Positions 8,214 to 17,192 of a stretch of DNA of 64,000 bases are shown here, piece by piece. The translations under genes were made by a program, and so were the position numbers. The notes under the pieces are model-generated. The model searched no databases and had not been told where the DNA came from. It worked only from the letters and a program-made list of their open reading frames with translations. Source of the DNA: Arthrobacter cavernae (GTDB lineage: Bacteria > Actinomycetota > Actinomycetes > Actinomycetales > Micrococcaceae); NCBI RefSeq assembly GCF_017368795.1, contig NZ_JAFNLL010000010.1:1-64000 (forward strand), written 5' to 3'. The first letter of the stretch is position 1; each line of letters opens with the position of its first letter.

Positions 8214-8295
8214 CTCTCTCACCTCCTGCACGTTCCCGGATCCCCTCTCACCGAGTGAGAGAGGGATCGTGATTTTCCTGCAGGAAGTGAGAGAG
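8214..8295. repeat. Nested inverted repeat with CTCTCTCAC arms
   Basis: Outer arms 8214-8230 (CTCTCTCACCTCCTGCA) and 8279-8295 (TGCAGGAAGTGAGAGAG) pair with one mismatch; an inner pair at about 8240-8251 and 8255-8267 (ATCCCCTCTCAC / GTGAGAGAGGGAT) pairs with one bulge. The region 8083-8327 otherwise shows no gene. I believe similar words occur in intergenic spaces of Arthrobacter genomes, which would make this a REP-like element; that needs a genome search. Confidence 0.65.
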
Positions 8296-8327
8296 CGTCC
8301 CCGGCCCCGCGCCCGCGGGAGGCAAAG

Positions 8328-8355
8328 ACGCCCGACGCCGGCCGGCGTCGGGCGT
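8328..8355 (-). terminator. Intrinsic terminator of the iol operon
   Basis: A perfect 28-base palindrome with arms ACGCCCGACGCCGG and CCGGCGTCGGGCGT lies 14 bases past the stop of the last iol gene. The minus-strand 3' side continues CTTTG, a weak T-run. Position supports termination of the minus-strand operon. Confidence 0.7.
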
Positions 8356-8368
8356 TCATTGCGTCACC

Positions 8369-9811
8369 TTAGGCGGACACGCCTGAGCGCTGCTTGAACA
8401 GGTGCTCCAGCTCTTCCAGGGACTTGTCCTTGGTCTCCGGAACCGAGCGCTTGACCCAGACAATGGCACCCAACTGCAGTGCCACGAAGATGAAGAACGT
8501 CGCGGAAACACCGATCCCCGCGACCAACTGCGGGAAGAAGAATCCAATCAGGAAGTTGACCATCCACAGCACGAAGACGCAGATGCCCATGGCAATGCCG
8601 CGGACGTGCATGGGGAAGATTTCGGACATGGTCAGCCACGTGACGGTGCCGATGCAGCCCTGCATGGAAGCCAGGAACGTCACCATGAACAGCAGCACAA
8701 GGTAGCCGCGCAAGGTGCTCTCCGGCAAGGCCAGGGAGACGAGCGCGATTGCCGTCAGGGATGTGGCCGTGCCGCACAGCCCCACGATCAGCATGGGCTT
8801 GCGGGGCACCCGCGACATCAGGTACATGCCCACGATCACGGCCACCACGGAGGTGACTCCGTTGAGGACGTTCGCAATCAGGGCGCCTTGATCGCCGAAT
8901 CCGGACGAGGACAGAATGGACGTCCCGTAGTACATGATCGCGTTGACGCCGCTGATCTGGTTGATGATCGCCATGCCCAGGCCCACCACGAAGATCCTGC
9001 GGATCCACGGAACGGTGAGGTCCTTGAAGGTGCCGAGCCTGGACTGGTAGTCCTCCCGGGCCGCCTGCCGCACCTCGTCGAACTCGGCCGAGACGTCCCC
9101 GGCCGCGCGGGCGCTCCGCAGGACCTCCAGGACCGCCCCGAAACGCCCGGCCGATGCCAGCCAGCGCGGGCTCTCCGGCAGGACCAGCATCCCGAGCCAC
9201 AGGACCACGGCCGGCAGGGTGGCGATCACCAGCATCCACCGCCACACGTGCATTTCTTCGGGGAAGACGTTGCCGAGCACAGCGTTGAACGTAAAGGCCA
9301 GGAACTGGCCTGTGACGATCATGAGCTCGTTTTGGGTGACGATGCGGCCGCGCTGGGCCGCTGGCGACATTTCCGCCAGATACACCGGAACGATCACAGA
9401 GGCGCCGCCGACCGCCAGGCCCAGGATTGTCCGGGCCGCGATGAGCAGTTCCGTGTTCGGTGAAACGGTGCAGGCGATGGTGGCCACGGCGAAGATCAGG
9501 GCCAGCCCCATGATGGTTTTGCGCCTGCCGAAGCGGTCCGAGAGGCGGCCTGCGCTGATGGCGCCGAAGGCCGCACCGAACAGAAGGGTGGACGTGACCA
9601 GCCCTTCGGTGAGCGGCGTCAGGCCCAGATCCCGCTGCATGAACGGCAGTGCGCCGTTGATGACGCCGGTATCGTAGCCGAACAGCAGTCCGCCGAAGGT
9701 GGAGAAGAGCGCCACCTTCCTCATGAACTTCTTCGGGTTGGCCGGCGTGGCCAGGTTGGGCTGCGGGGCATGGACTGTCAGGCGGCTCGTCACGGATTGC
9801 TCTGTTGCCAT
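8369..9811 (-). CDS. iolT: MFS sugar/inositol transporter (IolT-like)
   Basis: Twelve-helix proton symporter of the sugar porter family, 480 residues, placing it in the cytoplasmic membrane. Family marks in order: [16 protein letters not shown] in helix 1-2, DRFGRRK in loop 2-3, PESPRWLAS after helix 6, and [12 protein letters not shown] at the C-terminus. These fit myo-inositol transporters such as IolT. The ATG at 9811 overlaps the TAA of iolH by one base (TAATG), so it is translationally coupled to the catabolic genes and is the last gene of the iol operon. Substrate assignment rests on operon context. Confidence 0.9.
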   Translation of the reverse strand: MATEQSVTSRLTVHAPQPNLATPANPKKFMRKVALFSTFGGLLFGYDTGVINGALPFMQRDLGLTPLTEGLVTSTLLFGAAFGAISAGRLSDRFGRRKTIMGLALIFAVATIACTVSPNTELLIAARTILGLAVGGASVIVPVYLAEMSPAAQRGRIVTQNELMIVTGQFLAFTFNAVLGNVFPEEMHVWRWMLVIATLPAVVLWLGMLVLPESPRWLASAGRFGAVLEVLRSARAAGDVSAEFDEVRQAAREDYQSRLGTFKDLTVPWIRRIFVVGLGMAIINQISGVNAIMYYGTSILSSSGFGDQGALIANVLNGVTSVVAVIVGMYLMSRVPRKPMLIVGLCGTATSLTAIALVSLALPESTLRGYLVLLFMVTFLASMQGCIGTVTWLTMSEIFPMHVRGIAMGICVFVLWMVNFLIGFFFPQLVAGIGVSATFFIFVALQLGAIVWVKRSVPETKDKSLEELEHLFKQRSGVSA

Positions 9812-10683
9812 TACTGGACCTTGTCGATGTAGCTGCGCATGGTCTCCAGCTGGTAGCGGGACACGTCCTCTGCGTTCTCGTCCTCGGCGAAGACGCTCGA
9901 CACCATCACCGTGTTGCCCTTGTCCAGGAAGCCGATCTCCTTGAGCCCCCCGAAGAACTCATCCCAATTGACGTCGCCGTCGCCGATCTTCAGGTGCTGG
10001 TGCACGCGCACGGCGCTGCCGGGCGGGTTGGTGATGTAGCGCAGCCCGTGGGAGGCGTGGTGGTCCATGGTGTCCGAGACGTGGACCAGCCGCAGCTTGT
10101 CCCCCGCCGCACGCATGATCTCCAGCGGCTTGTTGCCCATGTGGAAGGTGTGCGAGGCCACGTAGACCATGCCGATGTTGGGCGAGTTGACGCCACGGAT
10201 GACACGGATGGCGGCGAGGCCGTCCTCGACAAAGTCGTCCGGGTGAGGATCGATCAGTACGTCCAGGCCTTCGCGCTCGATGATCGGCAGCAGCTCTTCC
10301 ATGGAGCGGTAGAAGGCACGCTCGGATTCCTCGGCCTTTTCGGGGCGGCCGCTGAACTCGGTGTTCATGGTGCTGACGCCGAGGTCGACCGCGATCTGGA
10401 TGGCGCGCTTCCAGTAGCGGACGGCTGCCTCGCGGGCGTCTTCATCCGGCCCGGACCAGCGCAGCACGGGAAGGACAGAGGCGATTTCGACGCCGGCATC
10501 CTTGCAGGCCTTGTTCATCCGGGCCACGAGCTCGTCGTCGGCCTTGGGGTGGTTGAAGAAGGGAATCATGTCCGCATGCGGGGTCAGCTGCAGGTACTTG
10601 TAACCGAGATCGGCGGCCACGCGCGGAAATTCCAGCAGGCTGTGGCTGTGATGGAACGGGGTGGGGTCCAGGGCGATTTTCAT
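9811..10683 (-). CDS. iolH: IolH-like TIM-barrel protein
   Basis: A 290-residue AP-endonuclease-2-type TIM barrel. The opening [20 protein letters not shown], the segment [21 protein letters not shown] and the length closely follow IolH proteins of inositol operons (about 289 residues). Metal-binding-type residues appear in [20 protein letters not shown] and [11 protein letters not shown]. Its exact reaction in inositol catabolism is not settled in the literature I know; an isomerase or epimerase role is assumed. It follows iolG by 98 bases with an AAAGGAG-like ribosome site (CAAAGGAGTGACC) and is coupled to the transporter downstream. Confidence 0.85.
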   Translation of the reverse strand: MKIALDPTPFHHSHSLLEFPRVAADLGYKYLQLTPHADMIPFFNHPKADDELVARMNKACKDAGVEIASVLPVLRWSGPDEDAREAAVRYWKRAIQIAVDLGVSTMNTEFSGRPEKAEESERAFYRSMEELLPIIEREGLDVLIDPHPDDFVEDGLAAIRVIRGVNSPNIGMVYVASHTFHMGNKPLEIMRAAGDKLRLVHVSDTMDHHASHGLRYITNPPGSAVRVHQHLKIGDGDVNWDEFFGGLKEIGFLDKGNTVMVSSVFAEDENAEDVSRYQLETMRSYIDKVQ

Positions 10684-10781
10684 GGTCACTCCTTTGTGGT
10701 TTGGAAAACTTCGATGGTGCGTGCAAAAAGGCGGCCCGCCGGTCTGCTGCCGACAGGCCGCCTTGTGGTTTGCAGGGGCTG

Positions 10782-11795
10782 CTAGTTGTAGAGGTCCGGT
10801 TTGGTGTTGAGCTGGACCTTGACCTTTTCGCCCGACGTCTGGGCCTCGACGCCGGCCTCGCAGCAGGCTGCGGTGGCGTAGCCATCCCACGCGGTGGGGC
10901 CGCCGATTTCGCCGCGGCGGGCGGCGTCCACCCAGGCCTGGACCTCGACGTCGTACGCCGCACCGAAGCGGTCCTCGAAGCCGGGGGTGACCTTGCCGCC
11001 CCAGCGGCCGGAGGTGCGAATGTACGGGCCGCCGTCGCCGCCGATGTTCACGATGCCGTCTTCGAAGGACGCCTGGGTGGCCACTTCGTAACCGAACTTG
11101 GCGTTGACGTAGATCTCGACGTCGGCCAGGACGCCGGACTCGGTCTCCAGCAGCACGTGCTGGGGGTCGTGCTGGCCGTTCGGGGCGTTGCGGGTTGCCT
11201 TGCCCAGGCGGACCTGCACGGAGGTGATCTCCTCGCCGGTGAAGAAGCGGACGGCGTCGAATTCGTGCACCACGGAGTCGTTGATGAGCATCTCGTTGGT
11301 GAAGCCCTCGGGCGTGTTCGGGTTGCGGTGCTGGTGGTGGAGCATGAGCAGCTCGCCGAGTTCGCCGTCGCGGATCACAGAACTCAGAGCCGCGTATTCG
11401 GCGTCGAAGCGGCGCATGAAGCCGACCTGGATGCGCTTGCGGCCCAGCGCCGTTTCGGCCTGGACAACCTTCCATGCGCTTTCAGCGTCAGGCGTGAGCG
11501 GCTTTTCGCAGAGGATCGGGAAGTCCTTCTCCAGGGCCTTGTAGAGGATTTCCTCGTGGAGGAAGCCCGGCGTGGCGATCAGCACTGCGTTGACGTCGCC
11601 GTTGTTGAGGGCCTCTTCGGCGCTGGTGAGTGCCACGGCGCCGTCGATCCCTTCGATGGCGGCCTGCGCCCGGGCGAGGTCGACGTCGACGACGGCGGCC
11701 ACCTCGGCGCCGTGGATGCGCGTGCTGAGGCGCTTGATGTGGTCGGCGCCCATGCGGCCTGCGCCGATGACGGCGACGCGGAGAATGTTGCTCAT
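10782..11795 (-). CDS. iolG: myo-Inositol 2-dehydrogenase
   Basis: Catalyses NAD-dependent oxidation of myo-inositol to 2-keto-myo-inositol, the first catabolic step. The 337-residue protein has the Rossmann motif VIGAGRMGADH, the catalytic lysine in CEKPLTPD at about residue 96, and the DxxxH pair in NDSVVHEFD at about residue 173, matching the Lys-Asp-His set of IolG. Gfo/Idh/MocA family. Placed in the iol operon between the IolE-like and IolH-like genes. The other family member at 3797 is more divergent, so this is the better candidate for the true inositol dehydrogenase. Confidence 0.9.
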   Translation of the reverse strand: MSNILRVAVIGAGRMGADHIKRLSTRIHGAEVAAVVDVDLARAQAAIEGIDGAVALTSAEEALNNGDVNAVLIATPGFLHEEILYKALEKDFPILCEKPLTPDAESAWKVVQAETALGRKRIQVGFMRRFDAEYAALSSVIRDGELGELLMLHHQHRNPNTPEGFTNEMLINDSVVHEFDAVRFFTGEEITSVQVRLGKATRNAPNGQHDPQHVLLETESGVLADVEIYVNAKFGYEVATQASFEDGIVNIGGDGGPYIRTSGRWGGKVTPGFEDRFGAAYDVEVQAWVDAARRGEIGGPTAWDGYATAACCEAGVEAQTSGEKVKVQLNTKPDLYN

Positions 11796-11831
11796 TGCTC
11801 TGTCCTTAAGTCTTGGGTTGGCTGACGCGTG

Positions 11832-12749
11832 CTACTGGACCCGCGTGCGGGAGCCGCAGGAGAGGAGGTAGTTGCGGGTTCGCTTGGCGATGGGCATCGG
11901 CACGTCGAAGGCCACCGGGTACATGTCCTGTTCCACGATGCCGAAGATCGGCCGGTTCAGGCCTTCCACTGCTTCGATCACGGCGCGCAGGTCCGGGAGG
12001 CCGTTGGGCGGCTCCGTCATGACGCCGGCCAGGTTGGCGGCGGCCCACGTCATGTTCTTCTCGTTGACCTCGGCCAGGATCTCCGGGTTGATCTGCTTCA
12101 AGTGCAGGTATCCGATGCGGTCAGGGTAGTTCTTGATCAGGTCCAGGCTGGAAGCCCCGCAGTATTCCGCATGGCCCGTGTCCAGGCAAAGGTTCAGGTA
12201 CTGCGGATCCGTGGCGCCCAGCAGGGTTTCGATGTCCTTCTGCCCCCCCACATGCGAGTCGGCATGCGAGTGGAACTGCTGCTTCAGGCCGAAGTCCTCC
12301 AGCAGCACCTTGCCCATGCGGTTGTGGCCGGCGAAGAGGTCTGCCCACTGTTCGTGGCTCAGTTCGCCGTTCTCCACGGCCTCGCCGGTGACGTCGTCGC
12401 GCCACATCGCGGGGATGACCACGATGTGCTCGCCGCCCATGGCCGCCGTCAACTCGGCCACCTTCCGGGCGGGTTCCCAGGCTTCCTCGTACTGTGCGGC
12501 ACCGCGGTGGAAGGCCGTGAAGACCGTTCCGGCGGTGACCTTCAGATCGCGGGCCTTGAGTTCCTCGGCAAGCCGGGTGGGATCGTTGGGCAGGTAGCCA
12601 TAGGGTCCAAGTTCGATCCACTTGTAGCCCGATTCGGCCACCTCGTCCAGGAACCGTTCCCACGGAGTCTGCTTGGGGTCATCGGCGAACCACACGCCCC
12701 AGGAGTCCGGGGCGGTTCCGATGATGAGCTTGTTCTCGACGTCAGTCAT
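11832..12749 (-). CDS. iolE: IolE-like TIM-barrel protein (probable 2-keto-inositol dehydratase)
   Basis: A 305-residue TIM barrel of the xylose-isomerase-like fold. Opening GTAPDSWGVWFADDPKQTPW is characteristic of a class of inositol-operon proteins in actinobacteria. Metal-type ligands are in QFHSHADSHVGG, CLDTGHAEYCG and LHLKQINPE, and GIVEQDMYP near the end. IolE dehydrates 2-keto-myo-inositol to the trione that IolD hydrolyses, and no better candidate for this step is in the operon. The name is by context and fold; assignment of the IolE and IolH roles among such barrels is uncertain. It begins 30 bases after mmsA ends. Confidence 0.75.
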   Translation of the reverse strand: MTDVENKLIIGTAPDSWGVWFADDPKQTPWERFLDEVAESGYKWIELGPYGYLPNDPTRLAEELKARDLKVTAGTVFTAFHRGAAQYEEAWEPARKVAELTAAMGGEHIVVIPAMWRDDVTGEAVENGELSHEQWADLFAGHNRMGKVLLEDFGLKQQFHSHADSHVGGQKDIETLLGATDPQYLNLCLDTGHAEYCGASSLDLIKNYPDRIGYLHLKQINPEILAEVNEKNMTWAAANLAGVMTEPPNGLPDLRAVIEAVEGLNRPIFGIVEQDMYPVAFDVPMPIAKRTRNYLLSCGSRTRVQ

Positions 12750-12779
12750 GACAGCAGTATCTTTCTCGGGAAGGGGCTG

Positions 12780-14291
12780 TTAGTTGGACGGGAAGTTGTA
12801 CGAGGCACCGGAGGCGTGGGTGGCTTCGGGCCAGCGGGAGGTGATGACCTTGCCGCGGGTGTAGAAGGAGACGCCTTCGGGGCCGTAGATGTGCTTGTCG
12901 CCGAACAGCGAGGCCTTCCAGCCGCCGAAGGAGTGGTAGGCCACCGGGACGGGCAGGGGCACGTTGATGCCGACCATGCCTACGGTGACGGAGCGCTGGA
13001 ACTTCCTTGCTGCCGCGCCGGAGGAGGTGAAGATCGCGGTGCCGTTGCCGTAGGGGTTGGCGTTGATGAGCTTGATGCCCTCGTCCAAGTCCTCCACGCG
13101 GACCACCACCAGGACCGGTCCGAAGATCTCTTCCTGGTAGGCGCTCATTCCGGCCGTGACGTGGTCGATCACGGTGGGGCCGACCCAGAAGCCCTCCTCA
13201 TGGCCGGGGACCACCAGGTCGCGGCCGTCCACCACCATGGCGGCGCCGGCAGCTTCCGCTTCGGTGACGATCCGCACGATGCGCTCCTTGGAGGCGGGCG
13301 TGATGACCGGACCCATGTCGGCGTCGGGCTCGGTGCCGTTCTTGACCTTCACGGCCAGGGCACGCTCTTCGACCTTCTTGACCAGCAGGTCTGCGGCATC
13401 GCCGACGGCGACCGCCACGGAGATGGCCATGCAGCGTTCGCCGGCGGAGCCGAAGGCGGCGGCGGCCAGGTGGTCGGCGGCGTTGTCGAGATCGGCGTCG
13501 GGCAGCACGATCGCGTGGTTCTTCGCGCCGCCCAGGGCCTGGACCCGCTTGCCGTGCTTGGTGGCGGTCTCATGGACGTACTGGGCGATCGGGGTGGAGC
13601 CCACGAAGGAGATGCCGTCCACGTCCGGGTGCGTCAGGAGGCCTTCGACGGTCTCCTTGTCGCCGTGCAGTACCTGGAAGACGCCGTCCGGCAGGCCGGC
13701 CTGCTTCCACAGCTTTGCGAGCAGCATCGAGGCGGAGGGGTCGCGTTCGGAAGGCTTGAGGATGAAGGCGTTGCCGGCGGCGATCGCCATGGGCGCCATC
13801 CAGAGCGGCACCATGACGGGGAAATTGAACGGCGTGATGCCGGCAACCACGCCGAGCGGCTCGCGGAACGAGAAGACGTCGATGCCCGTGGAGACCTGGT
13901 CCGAGTACTCGCCCTTGAGCAGCTGCGGGATGCCGCAGGCGAACTCGATGACCTCCAGGCCGCGGCCGATCTCGCCCTTGGCGTCGGAGAGGACCTTGCC
14001 GTGCTCGGCAGTGATGAGGGCGGCAAGTTCGTCCACGTGGGCGGCCACCAGTTCACGGAACTTGAACAGCACCGCGGTGCGCTTGGCCAGGGAGATGTCG
14101 CCCCAGCTGTCTGCGGCGGCGCGGGCAGCGGCGACGGTGGCGTCCAGGTCCGCCCGGTTGGCCAGGCGCAGCTGGGCGGACTCGGCACCGGTGGCGGGGT
14201 TGTAGACGGGCTGGCTGCGGTCGCCGGTGCCTGCGGTTTCAACACCGTTGATGAAGTGCTTGATGGTGGTCAGTGTGGTCGTCGTTGACAT
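12780..14291 (-). CDS. mmsA: CoA-acylating methylmalonate-semialdehyde dehydrogenase
   Basis: Oxidises malonic semialdehyde to acetyl-CoA at the end of inositol breakdown, and often methylmalonate semialdehyde from valine as well. The 503-residue protein has the aldehyde-dehydrogenase fold with KPSERDPSA in the cofactor region, QALGGAKNHAIVLPD, and the catalytic cysteine in FGSAGERCMA. The C-terminal PVAYHSFGGWKASLFGD and SFYTRGKV are typical of MmsA/IolA rather than of ordinary aldehyde dehydrogenases. The ATG at 14291 is followed by MSTTTTLTTIKHFINGVE; codons upstream in frame look non-coding. Located between iolD and the iolE-like gene. Confidence 0.92.
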   Translation of the reverse strand: MSTTTTLTTIKHFINGVETAGTGDRSQPVYNPATGAESAQLRLANRADLDATVAAARAAADSWGDISLAKRTAVLFKFRELVAAHVDELAALITAEHGKVLSDAKGEIGRGLEVIEFACGIPQLLKGEYSDQVSTGIDVFSFREPLGVVAGITPFNFPVMVPLWMAPMAIAAGNAFILKPSERDPSASMLLAKLWKQAGLPDGVFQVLHGDKETVEGLLTHPDVDGISFVGSTPIAQYVHETATKHGKRVQALGGAKNHAIVLPDADLDNAADHLAAAAFGSAGERCMAISVAVAVGDAADLLVKKVEERALAVKVKNGTEPDADMGPVITPASKERIVRIVTEAEAAGAAMVVDGRDLVVPGHEEGFWVGPTVIDHVTAGMSAYQEEIFGPVLVVVRVEDLDEGIKLINANPYGNGTAIFTSSGAAARKFQRSVTVGMVGINVPLPVPVAYHSFGGWKASLFGDKHIYGPEGVSFYTRGKVITSRWPEATHASGASYNFPSN

Positions 14292-14319
14292 GTGCGGACT
14301 TCCTTGGTCTGTAGTGTGT

Positions 14320-16263
14320 CTAGCCGAGCAGCTTGCGCTGGCGGTTCTTGTGGTCGGTGTACGTCTTGAAGGCCTGCTGCGTGGATTCGAGCTCGGAGAC
14401 CTGGGAGACGGGAACGTCCCACCAGGATTCGGAGCTGGGCGCGTCCAGCAGGGGGTCGGATTCGACGTGGATGACGATGGGGCCGCTGTCCTTCGGGGCC
14501 GCCTTGGCTTCCTTGAGGGCTGCGCCGAGCGCTTCAATGACGTTGTCTCCCGGCTCGATCCGGATGACCTTCGCGCCGAGGCTTTCGGCGTTGAGGGCGA
14601 GGTCGACCGGCAGGTTCTCGCCGGCGTCGAAACTGTGCCGGTCCTTGTCCAGGACGCGGTACTGCGTGCCGAAGCGCTGAGAGCCGAGCGACTCGGAGAG
14701 CGAGCCGATGGAGGCGTAGCCGTGGTTCTGGATCAGCACGACGATCAGCTTGATGCGTTCGGCGACGGCGGTGACCAGTTCGGTGTGCATCATCAGGTAG
14801 GAGCCGTCCCCCACCATGACCACGACGTCCCGGTCCGGGCCGCCTGCTGCGGCTTCGGCCAGCGCTGCGCGCTTCACTCCCAGGCCGCCGGGGATTTCGT
14901 AGCCCATGCAGGAGTACGCGTATTCCACGTGGTAACCGAAGGGATCCCGGACACGCCACATCTTGTGCAGGTCCCCCGGCAGGGAACCGGCGGCGCAGAT
15001 GACAACGTCGTGGTCGTCCATGGCCTTGTTCGTGGCGCCGATGATTTCGTTCTGGGCCGGCAGCGGCGTGTGCCGTATATCGAACGCCTCGTCCACGATT
15101 CCGTCCCAGCGCTGCTTCTCCGCGGCGATCCTCTTTTCGAGGTCCGCGCCCACCCGGTAGCCGCCCAAAGCCTGGTTCAGCTTGACCAAGGCCTTGCGGG
15201 CGTCGGCCACGATCGGCAGCGAGGTGCCGTGCTTGTACGCGTCGATCGGGGCGACGTTGATGTTGACGAAGCGGACGTCCGGGTTCTGGAACGCCGTGCG
15301 CGACGCCGTCGTGAAGTCCTCGTAGCGGGTGCCGATGCCGATGATCAGGTCCGCTTCGGCCGCGATGGCGTTGGCCGCCGTCGTGCCCGTGGAGCCGATC
15401 GCCCCGAGGGAGAACTTGTGGTCCCACGGCAGGACGCCGACGCCGGCCTGGGTGTTGCCCACCGGGATGCCGGTGAGTTCGGCGAACGTCGCCAGTTCCT
15501 CGTTCGCGTAGGCGTACAGCACGCCGCCGCCGGCGATGATCAGCGGACGCTTGGCGGCGCGGATGGCCTCGGCGGCACGGCGGATGTCCTCGTCGTCGGC
15601 CTCGGGGCGGCGGATCCGCCACTCACGCTCGGCCAGGAATTCCTCGGGCACGTCGAAGGCCTCGGCCTGGACGTCCTGCGGCAGGGAAATCGTCACCGCA
15701 CCGGTCTCGGCCGGGTCCGTCAGGACGCGCAGGCCGTGGTGGAACGCGGAGAACAACTGCTCCGGTCGGGTGACGCGATCAAAGAACTTGGACAGCGGCC
15801 GGAAGGCGTCGTTGACCGTGATGTCGTAGGCATAGGGCAGCTCGAGCTGCTGCAGTACGGGGTCCGCCACACGGGTGGCGAAGGTGTCGCTGGGCAGCAG
15901 CAGCACGGGCAGCCGGTTGGTGGTGGCCAGCGCCGCACCGGTGAGCAGGTTCGAGGAACCCGGGCCGATCGAGGTGCTGATCGCGAACGTCTGGCGGCGG
16001 CGGGTGTGCCGGGCATAGCCGACGGCCTGGTGCACCTGGGCCTGCTCATTGCGGCCCTGGTAGTACGGCATGATGCTCGGGTCGGCGGCCTGGTACTGCT
16101 TCAGGGCCTGCCCGACGCCTGCAACGTTGCCGTGGCCGAAGATGCCGAACGTGCCCGGGATCAACCGTTCGCGGTAGTCCTCAGTGCCGATGCGGTCCAC
16201 CGTGTACTGCTTGGACAGGTACTCGACGACGGCCTGGGCGACCGTCATTCTGCGTGTTGTCAT
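14320..16263 (-). CDS. iolD: 3D-(3,5/4)-trihydroxycyclohexane-1,2-dione acylhydrolase
   Basis: Thiamine-diphosphate enzyme that opens the six-membered ring of the inositol-derived trione to 5-deoxy-glucuronate. The 647-residue length matches IolD. Marks: FGHGNVAGVGQAL and RNEQAQVHQAVGYA near the N-terminus where the ThDP glutamate region lies, STSIGPGSSN, and the ThDP-Mg motif VGDGSYLMMHTE with the distal IQNHGYASIG. It lies 6 bases from the aldolase-like gene upstream in the operon. The next enzyme, IolB, is not encoded in the window. Confidence 0.93.
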   Translation of the reverse strand: MTTRRMTVAQAVVEYLSKQYTVDRIGTEDYRERLIPGTFGIFGHGNVAGVGQALKQYQAADPSIMPYYQGRNEQAQVHQAVGYARHTRRRQTFAISTSIGPGSSNLLTGAALATTNRLPVLLLPSDTFATRVADPVLQQLELPYAYDITVNDAFRPLSKFFDRVTRPEQLFSAFHHGLRVLTDPAETGAVTISLPQDVQAEAFDVPEEFLAEREWRIRRPEADDEDIRRAAEAIRAAKRPLIIAGGGVLYAYANEELATFAELTGIPVGNTQAGVGVLPWDHKFSLGAIGSTGTTAANAIAAEADLIIGIGTRYEDFTTASRTAFQNPDVRFVNINVAPIDAYKHGTSLPIVADARKALVKLNQALGGYRVGADLEKRIAAEKQRWDGIVDEAFDIRHTPLPAQNEIIGATNKAMDDHDVVICAAGSLPGDLHKMWRVRDPFGYHVEYAYSCMGYEIPGGLGVKRAALAEAAAGGPDRDVVVMVGDGSYLMMHTELVTAVAERIKLIVVLIQNHGYASIGSLSESLGSQRFGTQYRVLDKDRHSFDAGENLPVDLALNAESLGAKVIRIEPGDNVIEALGAALKEAKAAPKDSGPIVIHVESDPLLDAPSSESWWDVPVSQVSELESTQQAFKTYTDHKNRQRKLLG

Positions 16264-16268
16264 TGGCT

Positions 16269-17192
16269 CTACTCCGATACTTTCACTGACGACTGCAGCA
16301 CGGGCGTCTTGAGCAGCGAGGCTGCGGTGGCGACGGCGCCGGCCACATCGCCGTCGTGCGGGTACAGCAGCGTCCGGCCTACCGTGAGGCCCTGGACGCC
16401 GGGCAGGGAGAGGGCGGCCTGCCAGCTGGCGAAGACCTCGTCCTGGGTGCCTTCCGGGTCCCCGCCGAGAAGCACGGTGGGCAGCGTGGTGGCGGCCATG
16501 ACGCGTTCCATCTCGGCCACCACGGGCAGCTTCATCCAGGTGTAGGCGCTCGTGGAGCCCAGGCCCTGGGCGATCGCGATGGACTTGATGACGGCGTCCG
16601 GGCTGAGGTCGTTACGGACCTTGCCGTTCTCACGGACGGACAGGAACGGCTCCACCATGGCGATCAGCTTGCGTGCAGCGAGGGAATCGACGGCCCGCGC
16701 CGTGGCTTCCAAGGCAGTGGCGGTGTCCGGATCGCCGAGGCAGATGCGGGTCAGCATCTTGCCGCCGTCGGCGCCCAGGGCTTCCAGTGCGGCAGCCGTG
16801 TGGCCCGTGAAGCGGTCATCGATTTCATTGACGAGCCCGGCCAGGCCACCGCGGTTCATGGAGCCGAAGACCAGCTTGCCTTCCAGTGCCCCCAGCAGGA
16901 GCAGGTCATCCATGATGTCCGGCGAGGCCAGGACACCGTCCACGGCGGGGTTGGCCAGGGCGATCTGCAGGCGGTCCAGCAGGTCCAGGCGGTCGGCCAT
17001 GGCCACGGGGTCGTTGCCCACGCCGAGGGCTCCGCGGGCCGGGTGGTCGGCGGCAACGATGAAGTTCTGCACACCGTACTTCAGGCCGGGGTGGCGGCGG
17101 CGCGTGGCTGCCGCGCGGGCAACGGCATCCGGATCCTCCAGACGGAGGGCACTGAGGTGCTCGTAGCGGCGGGGATCCTCGTTGAGGCTCAC
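16269..17192 (-). CDS. Cgl0159-type (beta/alpha)8 aldolase-like protein
   Basis: A 307-residue barrel protein related to class I aldolases, like the DUF2090 domain that follows the kinase domain in some fused IolC proteins. Likely role: cleavage of 2-deoxy-5-keto-gluconate-6-phosphate to dihydroxyacetone phosphate and malonic semialdehyde, the IolJ step, which is otherwise unfilled in this operon. A possible Schiff-base lysine is in SAYTWMKLPV; GLTVGRTLLYP resembles the aldolase phosphate site. The GTG at 17192 overlaps the iolC stop (GTGA) and has AAGGAG 7 bases upstream. The role is inferred from context. Confidence 0.8.
   Translation of the reverse strand: MSLNEDPRRYEHLSALRLEDPDAVARAAATRRRHPGLKYGVQNFIVAADHPARGALGVGNDPVAMADRLDLLDRLQIALANPAVDGVLASPDIMDDLLLLGALEGKLVFGSMNRGGLAGLVNEIDDRFTGHTAAALEALGADGGKMLTRICLGDPDTATALEATARAVDSLAARKLIAMVEPFLSVRENGKVRNDLSPDAVIKSIAIAQGLGSTSAYTWMKLPVVAEMERVMAATTLPTVLLGGDPEGTQDEVFASWQAALSLPGVQGLTVGRTLLYPHDGDVAGAVATAASLLKTPVLQSSVKVSE

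Noticed and set aside
11829-16545. Long plus-strand frames opposite the iol genes
   Set aside because: The minus-strand genes have full catalytic motifs and overlapping starts and stops; the antisense translations have none.
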